Positions 1-8,358 of a DNA stretch of 64,000 nucleotides are shown one piece after another. The stretch is from the NCBI GenBank assembly GCA_030053945.1, contig JASGCW010000005.1, positions 1 to 64,000 of the forward strand, in the 5' to 3' direction. The notes under the pieces were generated by a model, which saw only the letters and a list, made by a program, of their open reading frames with translations, did not search any database and was not told the origin of the DNA. The translations under genes were made by a program, and so were the position numbers. How positions within the stretch are numbered: position 1 is the first letter of the stretch; each line of letters starts with the position of its first letter. The stretch is from Limnohabitans sp. Lineage in GTDB: Bacteria; Bacteroidota; Bacteroidia; Flavobacteriales; Flavobacteriaceae.

Positions 1-92
1 CAAATTGGAAAATTTGGGACAATTTCAATTCCAACAGTAATAATTTCATAGAAAATGTAAAAAAATTCTCTAATCTTTAATATTGCGTCATA

Positions 93-800
93 CTAGAGTT
101 TTATATCTAATTTTTTAGATTCCACTTTTCCTCCTTGTACATATTCAAAAAACCAAACTCCGTTTTTAGAAAGCACTACACCATTAGCTCCTTTATAATT
201 TGCAAGAAACAAATCGGATTTTGAAGTTTTAAAGAGCATCAATTCAGTACCTGAAACTTTATCTATTACCTTTATAAAAGACTCATTTTTAACAACAGTT
301 GTGGGTTTAACCGCTACATCTACTTTATCATTAGCATTTAATCTGGCTTCCACCTCTTCATCATCATAATCTTTACCTGAAAACTTATAAAATGCTTTTG
401 CATCAAAACTCTTTAAAGCATATAAAGTAGCGGCATTATAAGCAGTTGGCAAATCTTTCTCACGACTTTCTCCAAAATCTGTTACAAATAACACATTATT
501 TTTACAATCTTTAAATTCAAATTTGATTCTAGTAGAAAAAACAGTATTATCAGTAACTGCGTTTACAAAAATCTTATTACAATTATAATCATTAAAACCC
601 TCTGGAGCTTCATTATCAAGATACACTTCGAACCCTTTTTGTTTTAAAAAAGTTTTCACCATCAAATTCACACGATATTGATTTGGTTCTTTCTGAAATG
701 CAAATTTTGCTGGTACAATTGCTTTATTATAGTCATTTATAGTTTGAGAAAGTCCTATAAAAGAAAGAAAGAAAAATGATAATATAAGTACTCTTTTCAT
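93..800 (-). CDS. Secreted protein of unknown function
   Basis: I do not recognise a named family. The 235-residue product starts with a clear signal peptide (hydrophobic FFFLSFIGLSQ, cleavage expected before Q), so it is probably exported to the periplasm or outer membrane. The mature part is mixed alpha/beta with no membrane segment and no catalytic motif that I can name. The C-terminal 70 residues look like a compact beta domain. The start follows the stop of the upstream HAD gene by one base, so the two are probably co-transcribed, although nothing ties their functions together. No terminator is visible before the window edge. Confidence 0.75.
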   Translation of the reverse strand: MKRVLILSFFFLSFIGLSQTINDYNKAIVPAKFAFQKEPNQYRVNLMVKTFLKQKGFEVYLDNEAPEGFNDYNCNKIFVNAVTDNTVFSTRIKFEFKDCKNNVLFVTDFGESREKDLPTAYNAATLYALKSFDAKAFYKFSGKDYDDEEVEARLNANDKVDVAVKPTTVVKNESFIKVIDKVSGTELMLFKTSKSDLFLANYKGANGVVLSKNGVWFFEYVQGGKVESKKLDIKL

Positions 801-801
801 T

Positions 802-1491
802 TCAAAATATTTTTTTTAGTTCTACTAAATTACTAATTTGTTTAATACCTTCCCCCATTTTTTTTTCGTTAGCATTAAAAAATATCGCGTCAATTCCAAA
901 ATCATAAGCTCCTTTTACATCCGCCTCTAAATCATCACCTATCATTATACTTTCAAATTTATCTGCTTTAGCAACTTTAAGTGCGTGCTCAAAAATAATT
1001 GGGTTTGGTTTCTTTGCTCCTGCCATTTCAGAATTTGTAATAGAATCAAAAAAATGATTTATACCAGAATTTGATAGTTTTTTAAACTGAACTTGCGCAA
1101 AACCATTTGTTATAATATGCAACTTGTATTTTTGATGGAGATATTGTAACGTTTCAACACAACCTTCAAATAAATAATTACTATTGGGTAAATGCTCTAT
1201 ATAAGCTTCAGATATTCTATCAATTTCATAGTCTTCAACAAACATTCCTAACTTCTCAAAAGTATCTTTTAATCGTCTGTACCTTAATTCTACATAACCA
1301 ATCAAATCTTTTTGATATAATGACCAATAGATCTGATTTAGTGGCACATAAATATCCATAAACTTTTTCACATCAAAGTCAACAAAATGGTTTGGAAAAA
1401 TTTGTTCAAAAGTCTTTTCTGAATTTCTATCAAAATCCCAAAGTGTATGATCTAAATCAAAAAAAATGTGTTTTTTATTTATGTATTCCAT
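802..1491 (-). CDS. HAD-superfamily phosphatase, YjjG-like nucleotidase
   Basis: This is a HAD hydrolase of 229 residues, the usual length for the YjjG/YfnB group, which removes phosphate from non-canonical pyrimidine nucleotides. Motif I is FFDLDHTLWDFD near residue 10, giving the nucleophile and acid aspartates. Motif II is the TNG near residue 128. Motif III is the lysine in AGAKKPNP, and motif IV is GDDLEADVKGA near residue 186. The helical insert between motifs I and II is the C1-type cap. It is cytosolic with no signal peptide. The family call is secure; the substrate is inferred from overall similarity to YjjG-type proteins. Confidence 0.88.
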   Translation of the reverse strand: MEYINKKHIFFDLDHTLWDFDRNSEKTFEQIFPNHFVDFDVKKFMDIYVPLNQIYWSLYQKDLIGYVELRYRRLKDTFEKLGMFVEDYEIDRISEAYIEHLPNSNYLFEGCVETLQYLHQKYKLHIITNGFAQVQFKKLSNSGINHFFDSITNSEMAGAKKPNPIIFEHALKVAKADKFESIMIGDDLEADVKGAYDFGIDAIFFNANEKKMGEGIKQISNLVELKKIF

Positions 1492-1824
1492 ATTAAATTT
1501 TTCATTACTATTTATCTATTAATTTCATTTGTAGATAATTATATGTTTTTTATTTGTCATATGGTACGCCTTATCTTCATTGGTGTTTGTTTGCAACAAA
1601 CCTGTTGTTAGTGGCGATTTCATATGTGTAAAATTTTATTTGTCATAGGTCATCCCGAAGCTTCGGGAGTATCGCTTTTATTCATCAGTGTTTACTTCAC
1701 TAAGCATTTATTTTCATTGGTGTTCAGTGAATATATTTGCATACGCAAACTACTAGTTTATAGCGATTTCATAATTTGATATTCACTAAAAAATGTTGTA
1801 AATAGCTAAATAATTCAAAATCAT
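1492..1824. repeat. Non-coding stretch with two degenerate copies of a dispersed repeat
   Basis: No gene is visible in these 333 bases. Two related units follow each other, each starting near TATTTGTCATA and ending in a GCGATTTCATA-like sequence (about 1550-1632 and 1638-1778). The second contains a perfect palindrome, TCCCGAAGCTTCGGGA (1653-1668). It also contains a core TTTACTTCACTAA ... GGTGTTCAGTGAAT (about 1690-1735) that recurs inside repeat elements B and C at 32.4 and 42.4 kb. Confidence 0.55.
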
Positions 1825-2307
1825 CTAATTCGTTTTCAAAATAACTACTTTCTCCATTTGATACATCCAATCATCAGGATCTTTTTCATTTATTTTAAAA
1901 ACACCTGTAATAGTAACATATTGATCTACACGAAGTTTTAATTTTTTATCTTTAAATTTCAAACCTACCACTGTTTCTGGACCTTCTTTACCACAAAAAA
2001 AACAAGAGGAGAACACAGTTTTACTAAGTGCAAAATCTTCATTATTAATAGGTATAAGAAATCCAGAAATAACAACTTTTTTATTATGCAGCAATTTTAC
2101 TTCGGGGCTAGCGACTGGGTAGTTTGCCGTTCCATAATCCTTATGCTTCATTTTCACAAACTTTACTAGTCCAAGTTTTTTCCAAGTTATTGTATCATTC
2201 AGGATAGTTTTTTCATTATGACCTATTTTTTTTAGAAACAAATCTTTACTATTAAAACTCACCAATGAAAAACTAATCAAAATCATAAAAATCAATCTCT
2301 TACCCAT
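1825..2307 (-). CDS. Exported DUF3299-like protein with CxxC motif
   Basis: A 160-residue product with an N-terminal hydrophobic segment (LIFMILISFSLVSF), probably a signal peptide or anchor. The core, 'KKVVISGFLIPI ... CFFCGKEGPETVVG ... VTITGVFKINEKDP', has the layout of DUF3299: a small beta-barrel-like domain with a CxxC pair. The start overlaps the end of the FtsX-type permease by 8 bases, so it is translationally coupled to that ABC transporter. DUF3299-type proteins are, to my recollection, found beside ABC exporters of the ZrgBC type linked to zinc; I infer a periplasmic accessory role here. Function is not established. Confidence 0.65.
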   Translation of the reverse strand: MGKRLIFMILISFSLVSFNSKDLFLKKIGHNEKTILNDTITWKKLGLVKFVKMKHKDYGTANYPVASPEVKLLHNKKVVISGFLIPINNEDFALSKTVFSSCFFCGKEGPETVVGLKFKDKKLKLRVDQYVTITGVFKINEKDPDDWMYQMEKVVILKTN

Positions 2308-3577
2308 TTGCTAATGTTTTTGAAATATTTATTCTAAAAGCTTTTATTGCAGGTAGTATTGCAGATACTATTCCTAATAGAAGTACCATAAGAAACAACA
2401 ATAATTCTTTTTCCAAAATAACATCTAAAGAATTAAATCTAATTTTAAATTCTTCTTCTGAAGCACCTGAAAGTACTTTCAATGCAAATCTACCTATTAT
2501 TGTACCTAAAAAATAACCAACAATACATAAAAACATACTTTCTAAAAGCACTAAGCTAAACATTTGAAATCTTGTTGCACCTTGTAATCGCAAAAGAGCA
2601 AACTCATACTTTCTTTCTTTTAACCTATTATATAGTGCTATAAAAATACTTATTCCTGATATTAACATAATCCCATAGGCTAAATATACTAATGTTGAAA
2701 GACCAATTCCAAACATTGTAAACAACCTATTAATCTCAATTGCAGGAGAAACAACCTGCATCTTAGTATTCTGACCTATCATTCTTGGCCAAGTCATTAT
2801 TGCCATTTTATTTCTAAATTTAAGCAGTACCGAAGTTATTTCTTTATTTGATTGACCGGAATGATTGTGATTACATTCATCGCTATGAATATGTGCTTCA
2901 TCGTTAGTATGAATTTCTTCTTCGTGATGCCCCTCCTCAGAACTATTCTCTTCTTCGTGCGTATGTTCATCATGGATAGCCCAAACACTTTCAATATTTG
3001 ACAAAATTAAATTATCAATTACTTTACCTGTTGGCGATGCAATTCCTACTACTTTATATTCAAACTCCTCATGTACTTCACCTTCTTTTGCATCACCATG
3101 TGTACCTTGAAAATGATCTCCTAACCTCAAATTTAATTTTTCAGCTATTGTAGAACCGATTACTACTTCCATTGTTTTTTGAAAAACTCTTCCTTTTGCT
3201 ACTTTAGCACCAAATTTAATTAAGTAATCTGGTGTTGTGCCAACAATTTTATACCCCAAATAATTATCACCAAATGCTAAAGGAATTGCTTTTTCTATAA
3301 AAGGATGCTTCATCCAAACTTTAGCCGAATCGTAATTAATATTACCCGTAGGCGTATCTACCTGATAAACAGAAGACAAAACTAACTGCAACGGACTTCC
3401 CTGTGCTCCCAAGACCAAGTCTATATCATTAGCATTATCCGAAAATTGTTCTTCAAATTGTTGTTGCAAAAGAATTAACAATGTTATTATAGCAACACTC
3501 GAAGCTAGTAGTATAATACTTAAAATGGTATTAAGTGGCTTAAACCAAATATTTTTCCAAGCTATTTTTACAATCAT
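2300..3577 (-). CDS. FtsX/MacB-type ABC permease with His-rich periplasmic loop
   Basis: A 425-residue inner-membrane permease with the four-helix FtsX/MacB layout. TM1 is at about residues 11-36, followed by a large periplasmic domain, then three helices near 290-320, 340-365 and 390-415. In the periplasmic domain, about residues 203-245 are packed with His, Glu and Asp (HDEHTHEE, EEGHHEEEIH, HNHSG), which looks like a metal-binding stretch, probably for zinc. The gene overlaps the ATPase gene by 4 bases and the DUF3299-like gene by 8, forming one operon. FtsX-type systems usually move lipoproteins or work on periplasmic substrates rather than importing ions, so the transported species is unknown. 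Confidence 0.88.
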   Translation of the reverse strand: MIVKIAWKNIWFKPLNTILSIILLASSVAIITLLILLQQQFEEQFSDNANDIDLVLGAQGSPLQLVLSSVYQVDTPTGNINYDSAKVWMKHPFIEKAIPLAFGDNYLGYKIVGTTPDYLIKFGAKVAKGRVFQKTMEVVIGSTIAEKLNLRLGDHFQGTHGDAKEGEVHEEFEYKVVGIASPTGKVIDNLILSNIESVWAIHDEHTHEEENSSEEGHHEEEIHTNDEAHIHSDECNHNHSGQSNKEITSVLLKFRNKMAIMTWPRMIGQNTKMQVVSPAIEINRLFTMFGIGLSTLVYLAYGIMLISGISIFIALYNRLKERKYEFALLRLQGATRFQMFSLVLLESMFLCIVGYFLGTIIGRFALKVLSGASEEEFKIRFNSLDVILEKELLLFLMVLLLGIVSAILPAIKAFRINISKTLANG

Positions 3578-4203
3578 AATAAAGTAACTTGATTAGAGAA
3601 TCTGTCTTTTAGTCGTGTATCATGGGTTACAATAATCAGCGCTGAATTGTATTCTTTTGCAAGATTTTCAAGCAAATCAGCAACTATCATTGCATTTTCA
3701 TCATCTAGACTCGAGGTGGGCTCATCGGCTAGAATTACTTTCGGATTATTAACAATAGCTCGTGCAATTGAAACACGTTGTTGTTGACCAATACTCAATT
3801 GTGAAGGCAATTTTCGCATTTGATTTTCCAAACCTAAATGGGTTAAAATTTTTTTGGCATCATTCACTTTGTTTTGACCAGAAGAAAGCCATATTGACAA
3901 AACTACATTCTCTAAAACAGAAAGTGATTCTACAAAGTGATTTTGCTGAAGAATTACGCCAATATTTTGTCGGCGAAATCGATCTATTTCCTTTTGAGTC
4001 ATCAAACTAATGAATTGATTGTCTATAACAACACTCCCCTTTTCAACCTCAAGTAAACCTCCTAATAAATGTAAAAAAGTCGTTTTACCAACCCCAGACT
4101 TACCACTTATAAGAAGTACTTCTGATTTTTTACACATTACATCAGGAAAACTAAAATGATTTGAATGATCGTATGTAAACTTCAAATTATTTGTTTCTAT
4201 CAT
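3574..4203 (-). CDS. ABC transporter ATP-binding protein (LolD/MacB class)
   Basis: A complete ABC ATPase of 209 residues. Visible are Walker A GKSGVGKTT (about residues 34-42), a Q-loop ILQQNH, the signature LSIGQQQR (about 137), Walker B VILADEPTS (about 157) and the switch histidine in IVTHD (about 193). The size and sequence fit the LolD/MacB/FtsE branch that pairs with FtsX-type permeases, and the overlapping downstream permease agrees with that. It is the first gene of the three-gene operon. A half-site GTCTAAATAA lies just upstream of the start at about 4205-4214, but I do not see the full operator found before the siderophore genes. Confidence 0.93.
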   Translation of the reverse strand: MIETNNLKFTYDHSNHFSFPDVMCKKSEVLLISGKSGVGKTTFLHLLGGLLEVEKGSVVIDNQFISLMTQKEIDRFRRQNIGVILQQNHFVESLSVLENVVLSIWLSSGQNKVNDAKKILTHLGLENQMRKLPSQLSIGQQQRVSIARAIVNNPKVILADEPTSSLDDENAMIVADLLENLAKEYNSALIIVTHDTRLKDRFSNQVTLL

Positions 4204-4326
4204 AGTCTAAATAAACTCAATTATAAACAATAAAGCAATTTAAGCATTAAATTCTAACTATAAACCTATAAAAAAATAAATGGAATTTTTAAAATGTTTT
4301 GAATTTAAGAAAATTCAAAGTAGTTT

Positions 4327-4785
4327 TCATTTAAAAATTCGTTTATCAAAAGGAAAATCTTCTTGTGCTATTATTTTTATTTTATCAAAATCAGAATGAT
4401 AAGGGTTTATTAGAAAATTAAAATCTCCTTTTACAACTGCAGAAGGTACTTTGAGGACACAAAATTCATTATTACGCAAAAAATCATCTCCCAAAACTTG
4501 TGTTGAAAAACTATGAGGAAAAACATTCCAATCTATTTGGAGTTTTTTTATATCAAGTATTTGCATAGATACATCTTCGGGTATAAAAACCGTCATCATA
4601 ACATAATCGTTAGGCAATGCAGCTAATGACAAATGAACAGCGACTTCTGCCATTGCTAAAGCACGGCTATTTGCTGCATAAATAACTTCATATCCTTTAG
4701 AATTCCACCGACCGCCACAAATAGCAGCACCTTTACCAGAAAGCGCAATGGGATATTTCTTTCTACCTAACCTAAAAACTTCCAT
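4327..4785 (-). CDS. RES-domain toxin
   Basis: A 152-residue RES-domain protein, the usual length of this toxin family. Conserved blocks are visible: the arginine in VFRLGR, GGRWNSKGYEVIYAANSRALAMAEV with the Arg, Tyr and Glu of the active site, and LKVPSAVVKGDFNFLINP with the conserved serine. RES toxins characterised in other bacteria consume NAD+ in an ADP-ribosyltransferase-like fold. Its start codon shares one base with the stop of the upstream antitoxin gene (TAATG), so the pair is translationally coupled. It looks intact. Confidence 0.9.
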   Translation of the reverse strand: MEVFRLGRKKYPIALSGKGAAICGGRWNSKGYEVIYAANSRALAMAEVAVHLSLAALPNDYVMMTVFIPEDVSMQILDIKKLQIDWNVFPHSFSTQVLGDDFLRNNEFCVLKVPSAVVKGDFNFLINPYHSDFDKIKIIAQEDFPFDKRIFK

Positions 4786-5288
4786 TAAGCAAAAATTCCG
4801 AAATCTATTTTATGAAGTTCATTTACTACCATTTCTTTACCATATGAATCTTTAAGTAACTCAATAGGCTTTAAATTACCTAAGGCAAAAGACGGGCTAT
4901 TTAACCAAGCATAAAATGCTGATTGACTATCAAAAACTTCTTCTCCAAGATTAGTCACTTCAGCCAGTTCGAAAATTTTTTCAGATTGAATAGGTTTGAA
5001 AACAAAATCATCTTTTGTTTTACTTCTTTGCAATGACTTTGTTGATATGCCTAAAAAAGAGGCCCAATCTTCATCATTGAAAGGGCTAACCTCCTTAATT
5101 AACGAAAACAATTCAAATGAAACACCTTCACGAATTGCATATACGAGCAACATCTTATTTTTTAAAAAATCACTATACTTGATATTTTTATTAATCAGCT
5201 TATATCCTCGTTCTTTTTCTACTTTTAAAGCATATACACGAACTGCTTTATCCAACTGTTCTTTATCGTTAATTTTAATCGCTTCCAT
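4785..5288 (-). CDS. Xre/ParS/MbcA-family antitoxin of the RES pair
   Basis: A 167-residue protein whose middle is an Xre-like helix-turn-helix (DEDWASFLGISTKSLQRSK, about residues 73-92). Its C-terminus is the DUF2384/ParS toxin-binding segment (AEVTNLGEEVFDSQSAFYAWLNSPSFALGNLKPIELL). This layout, with the gene directly before a RES toxin, is the standard COG5642/COG5654 toxin-antitoxin arrangement. The antitoxin neutralises the toxin and probably represses its own promoter in the short space before the gene, where ACATTTGTCTAAC and AAGACTTTTGTCTTT could contribute to an operator. The C-terminal plug sequence ends in FGIFA. Confidence 0.9.
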   Translation of the reverse strand: MEAIKINDKEQLDKAVRVYALKVEKERGYKLINKNIKYSDFLKNKMLLVYAIREGVSFELFSLIKEVSPFNDEDWASFLGISTKSLQRSKTKDDFVFKPIQSEKIFELAEVTNLGEEVFDSQSAFYAWLNSPSFALGNLKPIELLKDSYGKEMVVNELHKIDFGIFA

Positions 5289-5343
5289 ATCACAGACATT
5301 TGTCTAACAAATATAAGACTTTTGTCTTTAACTGAAACTTAAT

Positions 5344-6027
5344 TTACAACAAACTTTCATCAGCGAAGCTAAAATAATTACTTTCTGTAATGATTACGTG
5401 ATCAAGGATATTGATTTCTAAAATTTCGCCAGCTTTAATAAAATTTTGAGTAATTCTTTTATCTGCCTCACTAGGTTGCAATTTACCTGAAGGATGATTA
5501 TGCACTAAGATTAATGCTGTGGCAAAGTTTTCTAGAGCCATTTTAAATATTAGTCGGGTGTCTGCTACAGTTCCCGTTATACCACCTTTGCTAATTTGAC
5601 CTTTACATATCACTTTGTTCGAATTATTAAGACATAAAACCCAAAATTCTTCATAAGGCAACTCCCCTATTAATGGCTGCATAATATGAAAAACAGCTTT
5701 GCTAGAATCTATTTTTTCTGGTTCAAAGACTTCTTCATTTTTGCGACGTCTTCCTAATTCAAGTGCTGCTGCAATACTTAAAGCTTTTGCCTCTCCAATT
5801 CCTTTAAACTGAATAAGCTGATTTATAGAAAGTTTTCCTAATTGGTTTAAATTATTATCTGTGGAAGCTAAAATACGTTGGCAAAGTTGTACGGCACTTT
5901 CATTACGAGAACCTGAACCTATAAGAATGGCAAGGAGTTCAGAATCTGACAAGGCTATTTTGCCTTTTAGAAGAAATTTTTCGCGTGGACGGTCATCTTC
6001 CGCCCACTGATTAATTGGCATATACAT
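5344..6027 (-). CDS. radC: RadC-family JAB/MPN-domain protein
   Basis: A 227-residue full-length RadC (UPF0758). The N-terminal helix-hairpin-helix-like region (FKGIGEAKALSIAAALELGRR, about residues 74-94) precedes a JAB/MPN metalloprotease-like domain. That domain has the metal motif HNHPSGKLQPSEAD near residue 175, i.e. the H-x-H ... S-x-x-D zinc ligands and, upstream, the conserved glutamate region. RadC was historically linked to DNA repair, but that role is disputed, and no substrate is established. The start at 6027 is preceded by a short AT-rich gap to the divergent TonB receptor. Confidence 0.93.
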   Translation of the reverse strand: MYMPINQWAEDDRPREKFLLKGKIALSDSELLAILIGSGSRNESAVQLCQRILASTDNNLNQLGKLSINQLIQFKGIGEAKALSIAAALELGRRRKNEEVFEPEKIDSSKAVFHIMQPLIGELPYEEFWVLCLNNSNKVICKGQISKGGITGTVADTRLIFKMALENFATALILVHNHPSGKLQPSEADKRITQNFIKAGEILEINILDHVIITESNYFSFADESLL

Positions 6028-6092
6028 AATCTAATGGCTTATAAATATTTAGCAAAATAAAGCATTTTTCATTAGACTTTTAAATATGTTAA

Positions 6093-6115
6093 TTATTTTT
6101 ATTTATTCTAAATAA
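6093..6115. promoter_or_regulatory. Putative Fur-type operator 1 upstream of siderophore receptor
   Basis: A 23-bp AT-rich site of the form TTATTTTTA-N-ATTCTAAATAA. It closely matches two other sites, at 6155-6177 and 10648-10670, all three in front of iron genes. The ends (TTATTT / AAATAA) are inverted repeats. Assignment to Fur is inferred from the gene context, not from a known consensus that I can verify here. Confidence 0.5.
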
Positions 6116-6154
6116 ATTTGTTTTTCCAAAAGACGATTGTATTTTTGTTTGATG

Positions 6155-6177
6155 TTATTTTTAATTAATCTAAATAA
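6155..6177. promoter_or_regulatory. Putative Fur-type operator 2, adjoining the receptor start codon
   Basis: The second copy of the 23-bp motif (left end TTATTTTTAA, right end TTAATCTAAATAA) ends two bases before the receptor ATG. Binding there would block translation initiation or clearance of RNA polymerase. It is separated from copy 1 by 62 bp start to start. Confidence 0.55.
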
Positions 6178-6179
6178 AA

Positions 6180-8303
6180 ATGAAAAGAAATTATCTAATT
6201 TACTTATTACTTTTAACTTGTTTTTGGTCTAGTGCTCAAAATAGACCTAAAAAATCAACAGACTCTATAAAGTCTCTAAATGAAGTTTCTGTTTATGGTA
6301 CACCAAATAAATTTGCTTCTACAAAAGTTTCTACTAGTTTACGCTTGAAAACCGAAATAGCTAAACTTCCTCAAAACATACAAATAGTCACTAATGAACT
6401 CTTAAAAAGCCAAAATATAACTAATATGATGGATAATGTGACACGTAATATTAGTGGTGCACAGATGAATGAGCATTTTGGTAATTATGCTAACATTTAC
6501 ATGAGAGGTTTCAAATTACCTGCATTTAGAAACGGTATGAACATTGATATAGGCTATGGTCCATTAGCAACAGATTTATCTATGGTAGAATCCATAGAAT
6601 TTGTAAAGGGCCCTGCTGGATTTATGACAGCAGCAGGCGCTCCAAGCGGAATTTATAATGTAGTAACCAAGAAACCTACAAAAAAGAATAGTTCAGAAGT
6701 AGCTTTTACTGCTGGGAGTTTTGATTTTTATAGAGGGACTTTGGATTCAGGTGGAGCGCTAACAGATGATGGCAAATTTCAATATCGCGTGAATGCTATG
6801 TATCAAACTTCTGAAACCAATCGTGAATTTGAAAAAAATTCTCGTTATAGTTTTGTTCCTTCTTTCAAATATGAGTTTTCTGACAAGACCTCATTTACAA
6901 CTGAATTTACATACCAAAAAGCGAAACAAATGCTAAGTGCTCCGTATGTGTTTGCACCATTGGAAAACGGCCTTGGAAGTTTACCACGTGACATTTCTCA
7001 TATCGATAAGGATTACCCCTCTTCAGATATTGAAGAAGTAAATCTTTTTGCTGATTTTAATCACAACTTTAATTCAAAATGGTCATTGAGTGCTCAATAT
7101 ATGATAATGCAATATAAACAATTGGGTTATACAACTTGGATATATGGAATAAATCCTCAAGGCTTTACACAAAGATATCTTCATAATTTTGACACTAAAG
7201 CAACTAATGAAATCACTCAATTATACATAAACGGAGAAACCACCTTTTTAGGAATGACTCACAAATTTATCAGTGGAATAGACTATAAAAAACTAACAAG
7301 TAAATACGATTGGTCAAATGCTTTACCTTATGACCAAATCCCTTTTAATGTTTTCAACCCTATCTACGGAAATGCTGTATATCCAGTTTTAGATAGAAGT
7401 ATGGGAGTTAAAAATACTGGAAGTGGAACTGAATACGTTTCTATTTATACACAAGACGAAATTTGGATGCTAAAGGACAAACTACGAATTACAATTGCAG
7501 GACGTTATTTTAATGGAAAAGTAAATGATGATTATAAAAACGAAAGTCTTATCAAAAAAATAACACCTCGATTGGGTCTAAACTATACCATAGTTCCTAA
7601 TTTTACAATATATGGCTTATATGATAATTCAATTTCACCTAATTATGGATTGAGTAAAAATGGGAATTTGTTTGACCCAGAAATTTCTAAAAATTTAGAA
7701 GCTGGACTTAAAAAATCTTTCTTTAATGATAAATTAAAAACAACTCTTTCTGCCTACAAAATTCAAAAGAGAAATGTATTAGTAACAGACCCTCAGGATA
7801 TAAACTTCAAAATTCAAGTTGGAGAAATACAATCTGAAGGTATTGAATTTGATATGCAAGGCCAACTTTCTCCCGAATTGAATATCATTTTAAATTATGC
7901 TCTTACAGAAGCTAAAACGACAGACGACACTAATCCTATGAATATAGGTAGAAAGGTTGAAGGTTTTTCTAAACACACTACAAATGGTTGGTTGAACTAC
8001 AATTTTAATCATCAATCTATCTTTAAGGGGTTTGGAGTTAGAATTGGCTATCAATATTTAGTAGATCGTTCTACTTCAAATTGGGGAACTGATAATCAAA
8101 GTATTTTACCTGACTACTTCAGACTAGACGGTGGTATTAATTGGAGGTACAAAGGTTTAAATATTGCTTTAAATGGAAACAATTTACTCGACAAATACTT
8201 ATTCTCTGGGGGTGCACTTCCTGATTATGGTGCTGGCGCTATAGCGTATTGGCAAAGTGAACCTGGGAGAAACTGGAGAGCAACTTTAAGTTATAAATTT
8301 TAA
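6180..8303 (+). CDS. TonB-dependent siderophore receptor
   Basis: A 707-residue outer-membrane receptor. The signal peptide is MKRNYLIYLLLLTCFWSSAQ. The plug domain starts near residue 60 (LPQNIQIVTNELLKSQNITN) and contains the RGF and EFVKGPAGFMTAAGAPSGIYNVVTKKP elements typical of FhuA/FhuE/FpvA-class plugs. The rest is the 22-strand barrel, ending in the expected terminal aromatic (ATLSYKF). It imports a ferric siderophore using TonB energy. The PepSY gene follows at 55 bp and the siderophore biosynthetic operon starts 2.4 kb downstream, so the substrate is most simply the ferric form of the cluster's own hydroxamate. Two putative Fur-type sites lie in its promoter. Confidence 0.95.
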   Translation: MKRNYLIYLLLLTCFWSSAQNRPKKSTDSIKSLNEVSVYGTPNKFASTKVSTSLRLKTEIAKLPQNIQIVTNELLKSQNITNMMDNVTRNISGAQMNEHFGNYANIYMRGFKLPAFRNGMNIDIGYGPLATDLSMVESIEFVKGPAGFMTAAGAPSGIYNVVTKKPTKKNSSEVAFTAGSFDFYRGTLDSGGALTDDGKFQYRVNAMYQTSETNREFEKNSRYSFVPSFKYEFSDKTSFTTEFTYQKAKQMLSAPYVFAPLENGLGSLPRDISHIDKDYPSSDIEEVNLFADFNHNFNSKWSLSAQYMIMQYKQLGYTTWIYGINPQGFTQRYLHNFDTKATNEITQLYINGETTFLGMTHKFISGIDYKKLTSKYDWSNALPYDQIPFNVFNPIYGNAVYPVLDRSMGVKNTGSGTEYVSIYTQDEIWMLKDKLRITIAGRYFNGKVNDDYKNESLIKKITPRLGLNYTIVPNFTIYGLYDNSISPNYGLSKNGNLFDPEISKNLEAGLKKSFFNDKLKTTLSAYKIQKRNVLVTDPQDINFKIQVGEIQSEGIEFDMQGQLSPELNIILNYALTEAKTTDDTNPMNIGRKVEGFSKHTTNGWLNYNFNHQSIFKGFGVRIGYQYLVDRSTSNWGTDNQSILPDYFRLDGGINWRYKGLNIALNGNNLLDKYLFSGGALPDYGAGAIAYWQSEPGRNWRATLSYKF

Positions 8304-8309
8304 AAAAAT

Positions 8310-8345
8310 AGAGTTGTGAAATGAGTTTTAACATTTCACAACTCT
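8310..8345 (+). terminator. Hairpin between receptor and PepSY gene
   Basis: A perfect 14-bp stem, AGAGTTGTGAAATG / CATTTCACAACTCT, with an 8-base loop, followed by only a weak T-rich tail (TCTTTATA). It may be a partial terminator that lowers expression of the downstream gene, or a stabiliser of the receptor mRNA 3' end. Confidence 0.65.
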
Positions 8346-8358
8346 TCTTTATATAATT

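Noticed and set aside
1653-1668. TCCCGAAGCTTCGGGA as a terminator
   Set aside because: A short palindrome with no T-run and not next to a stop codon. Similar sequences occur at 52721, so it is more likely a dispersed palindrome.
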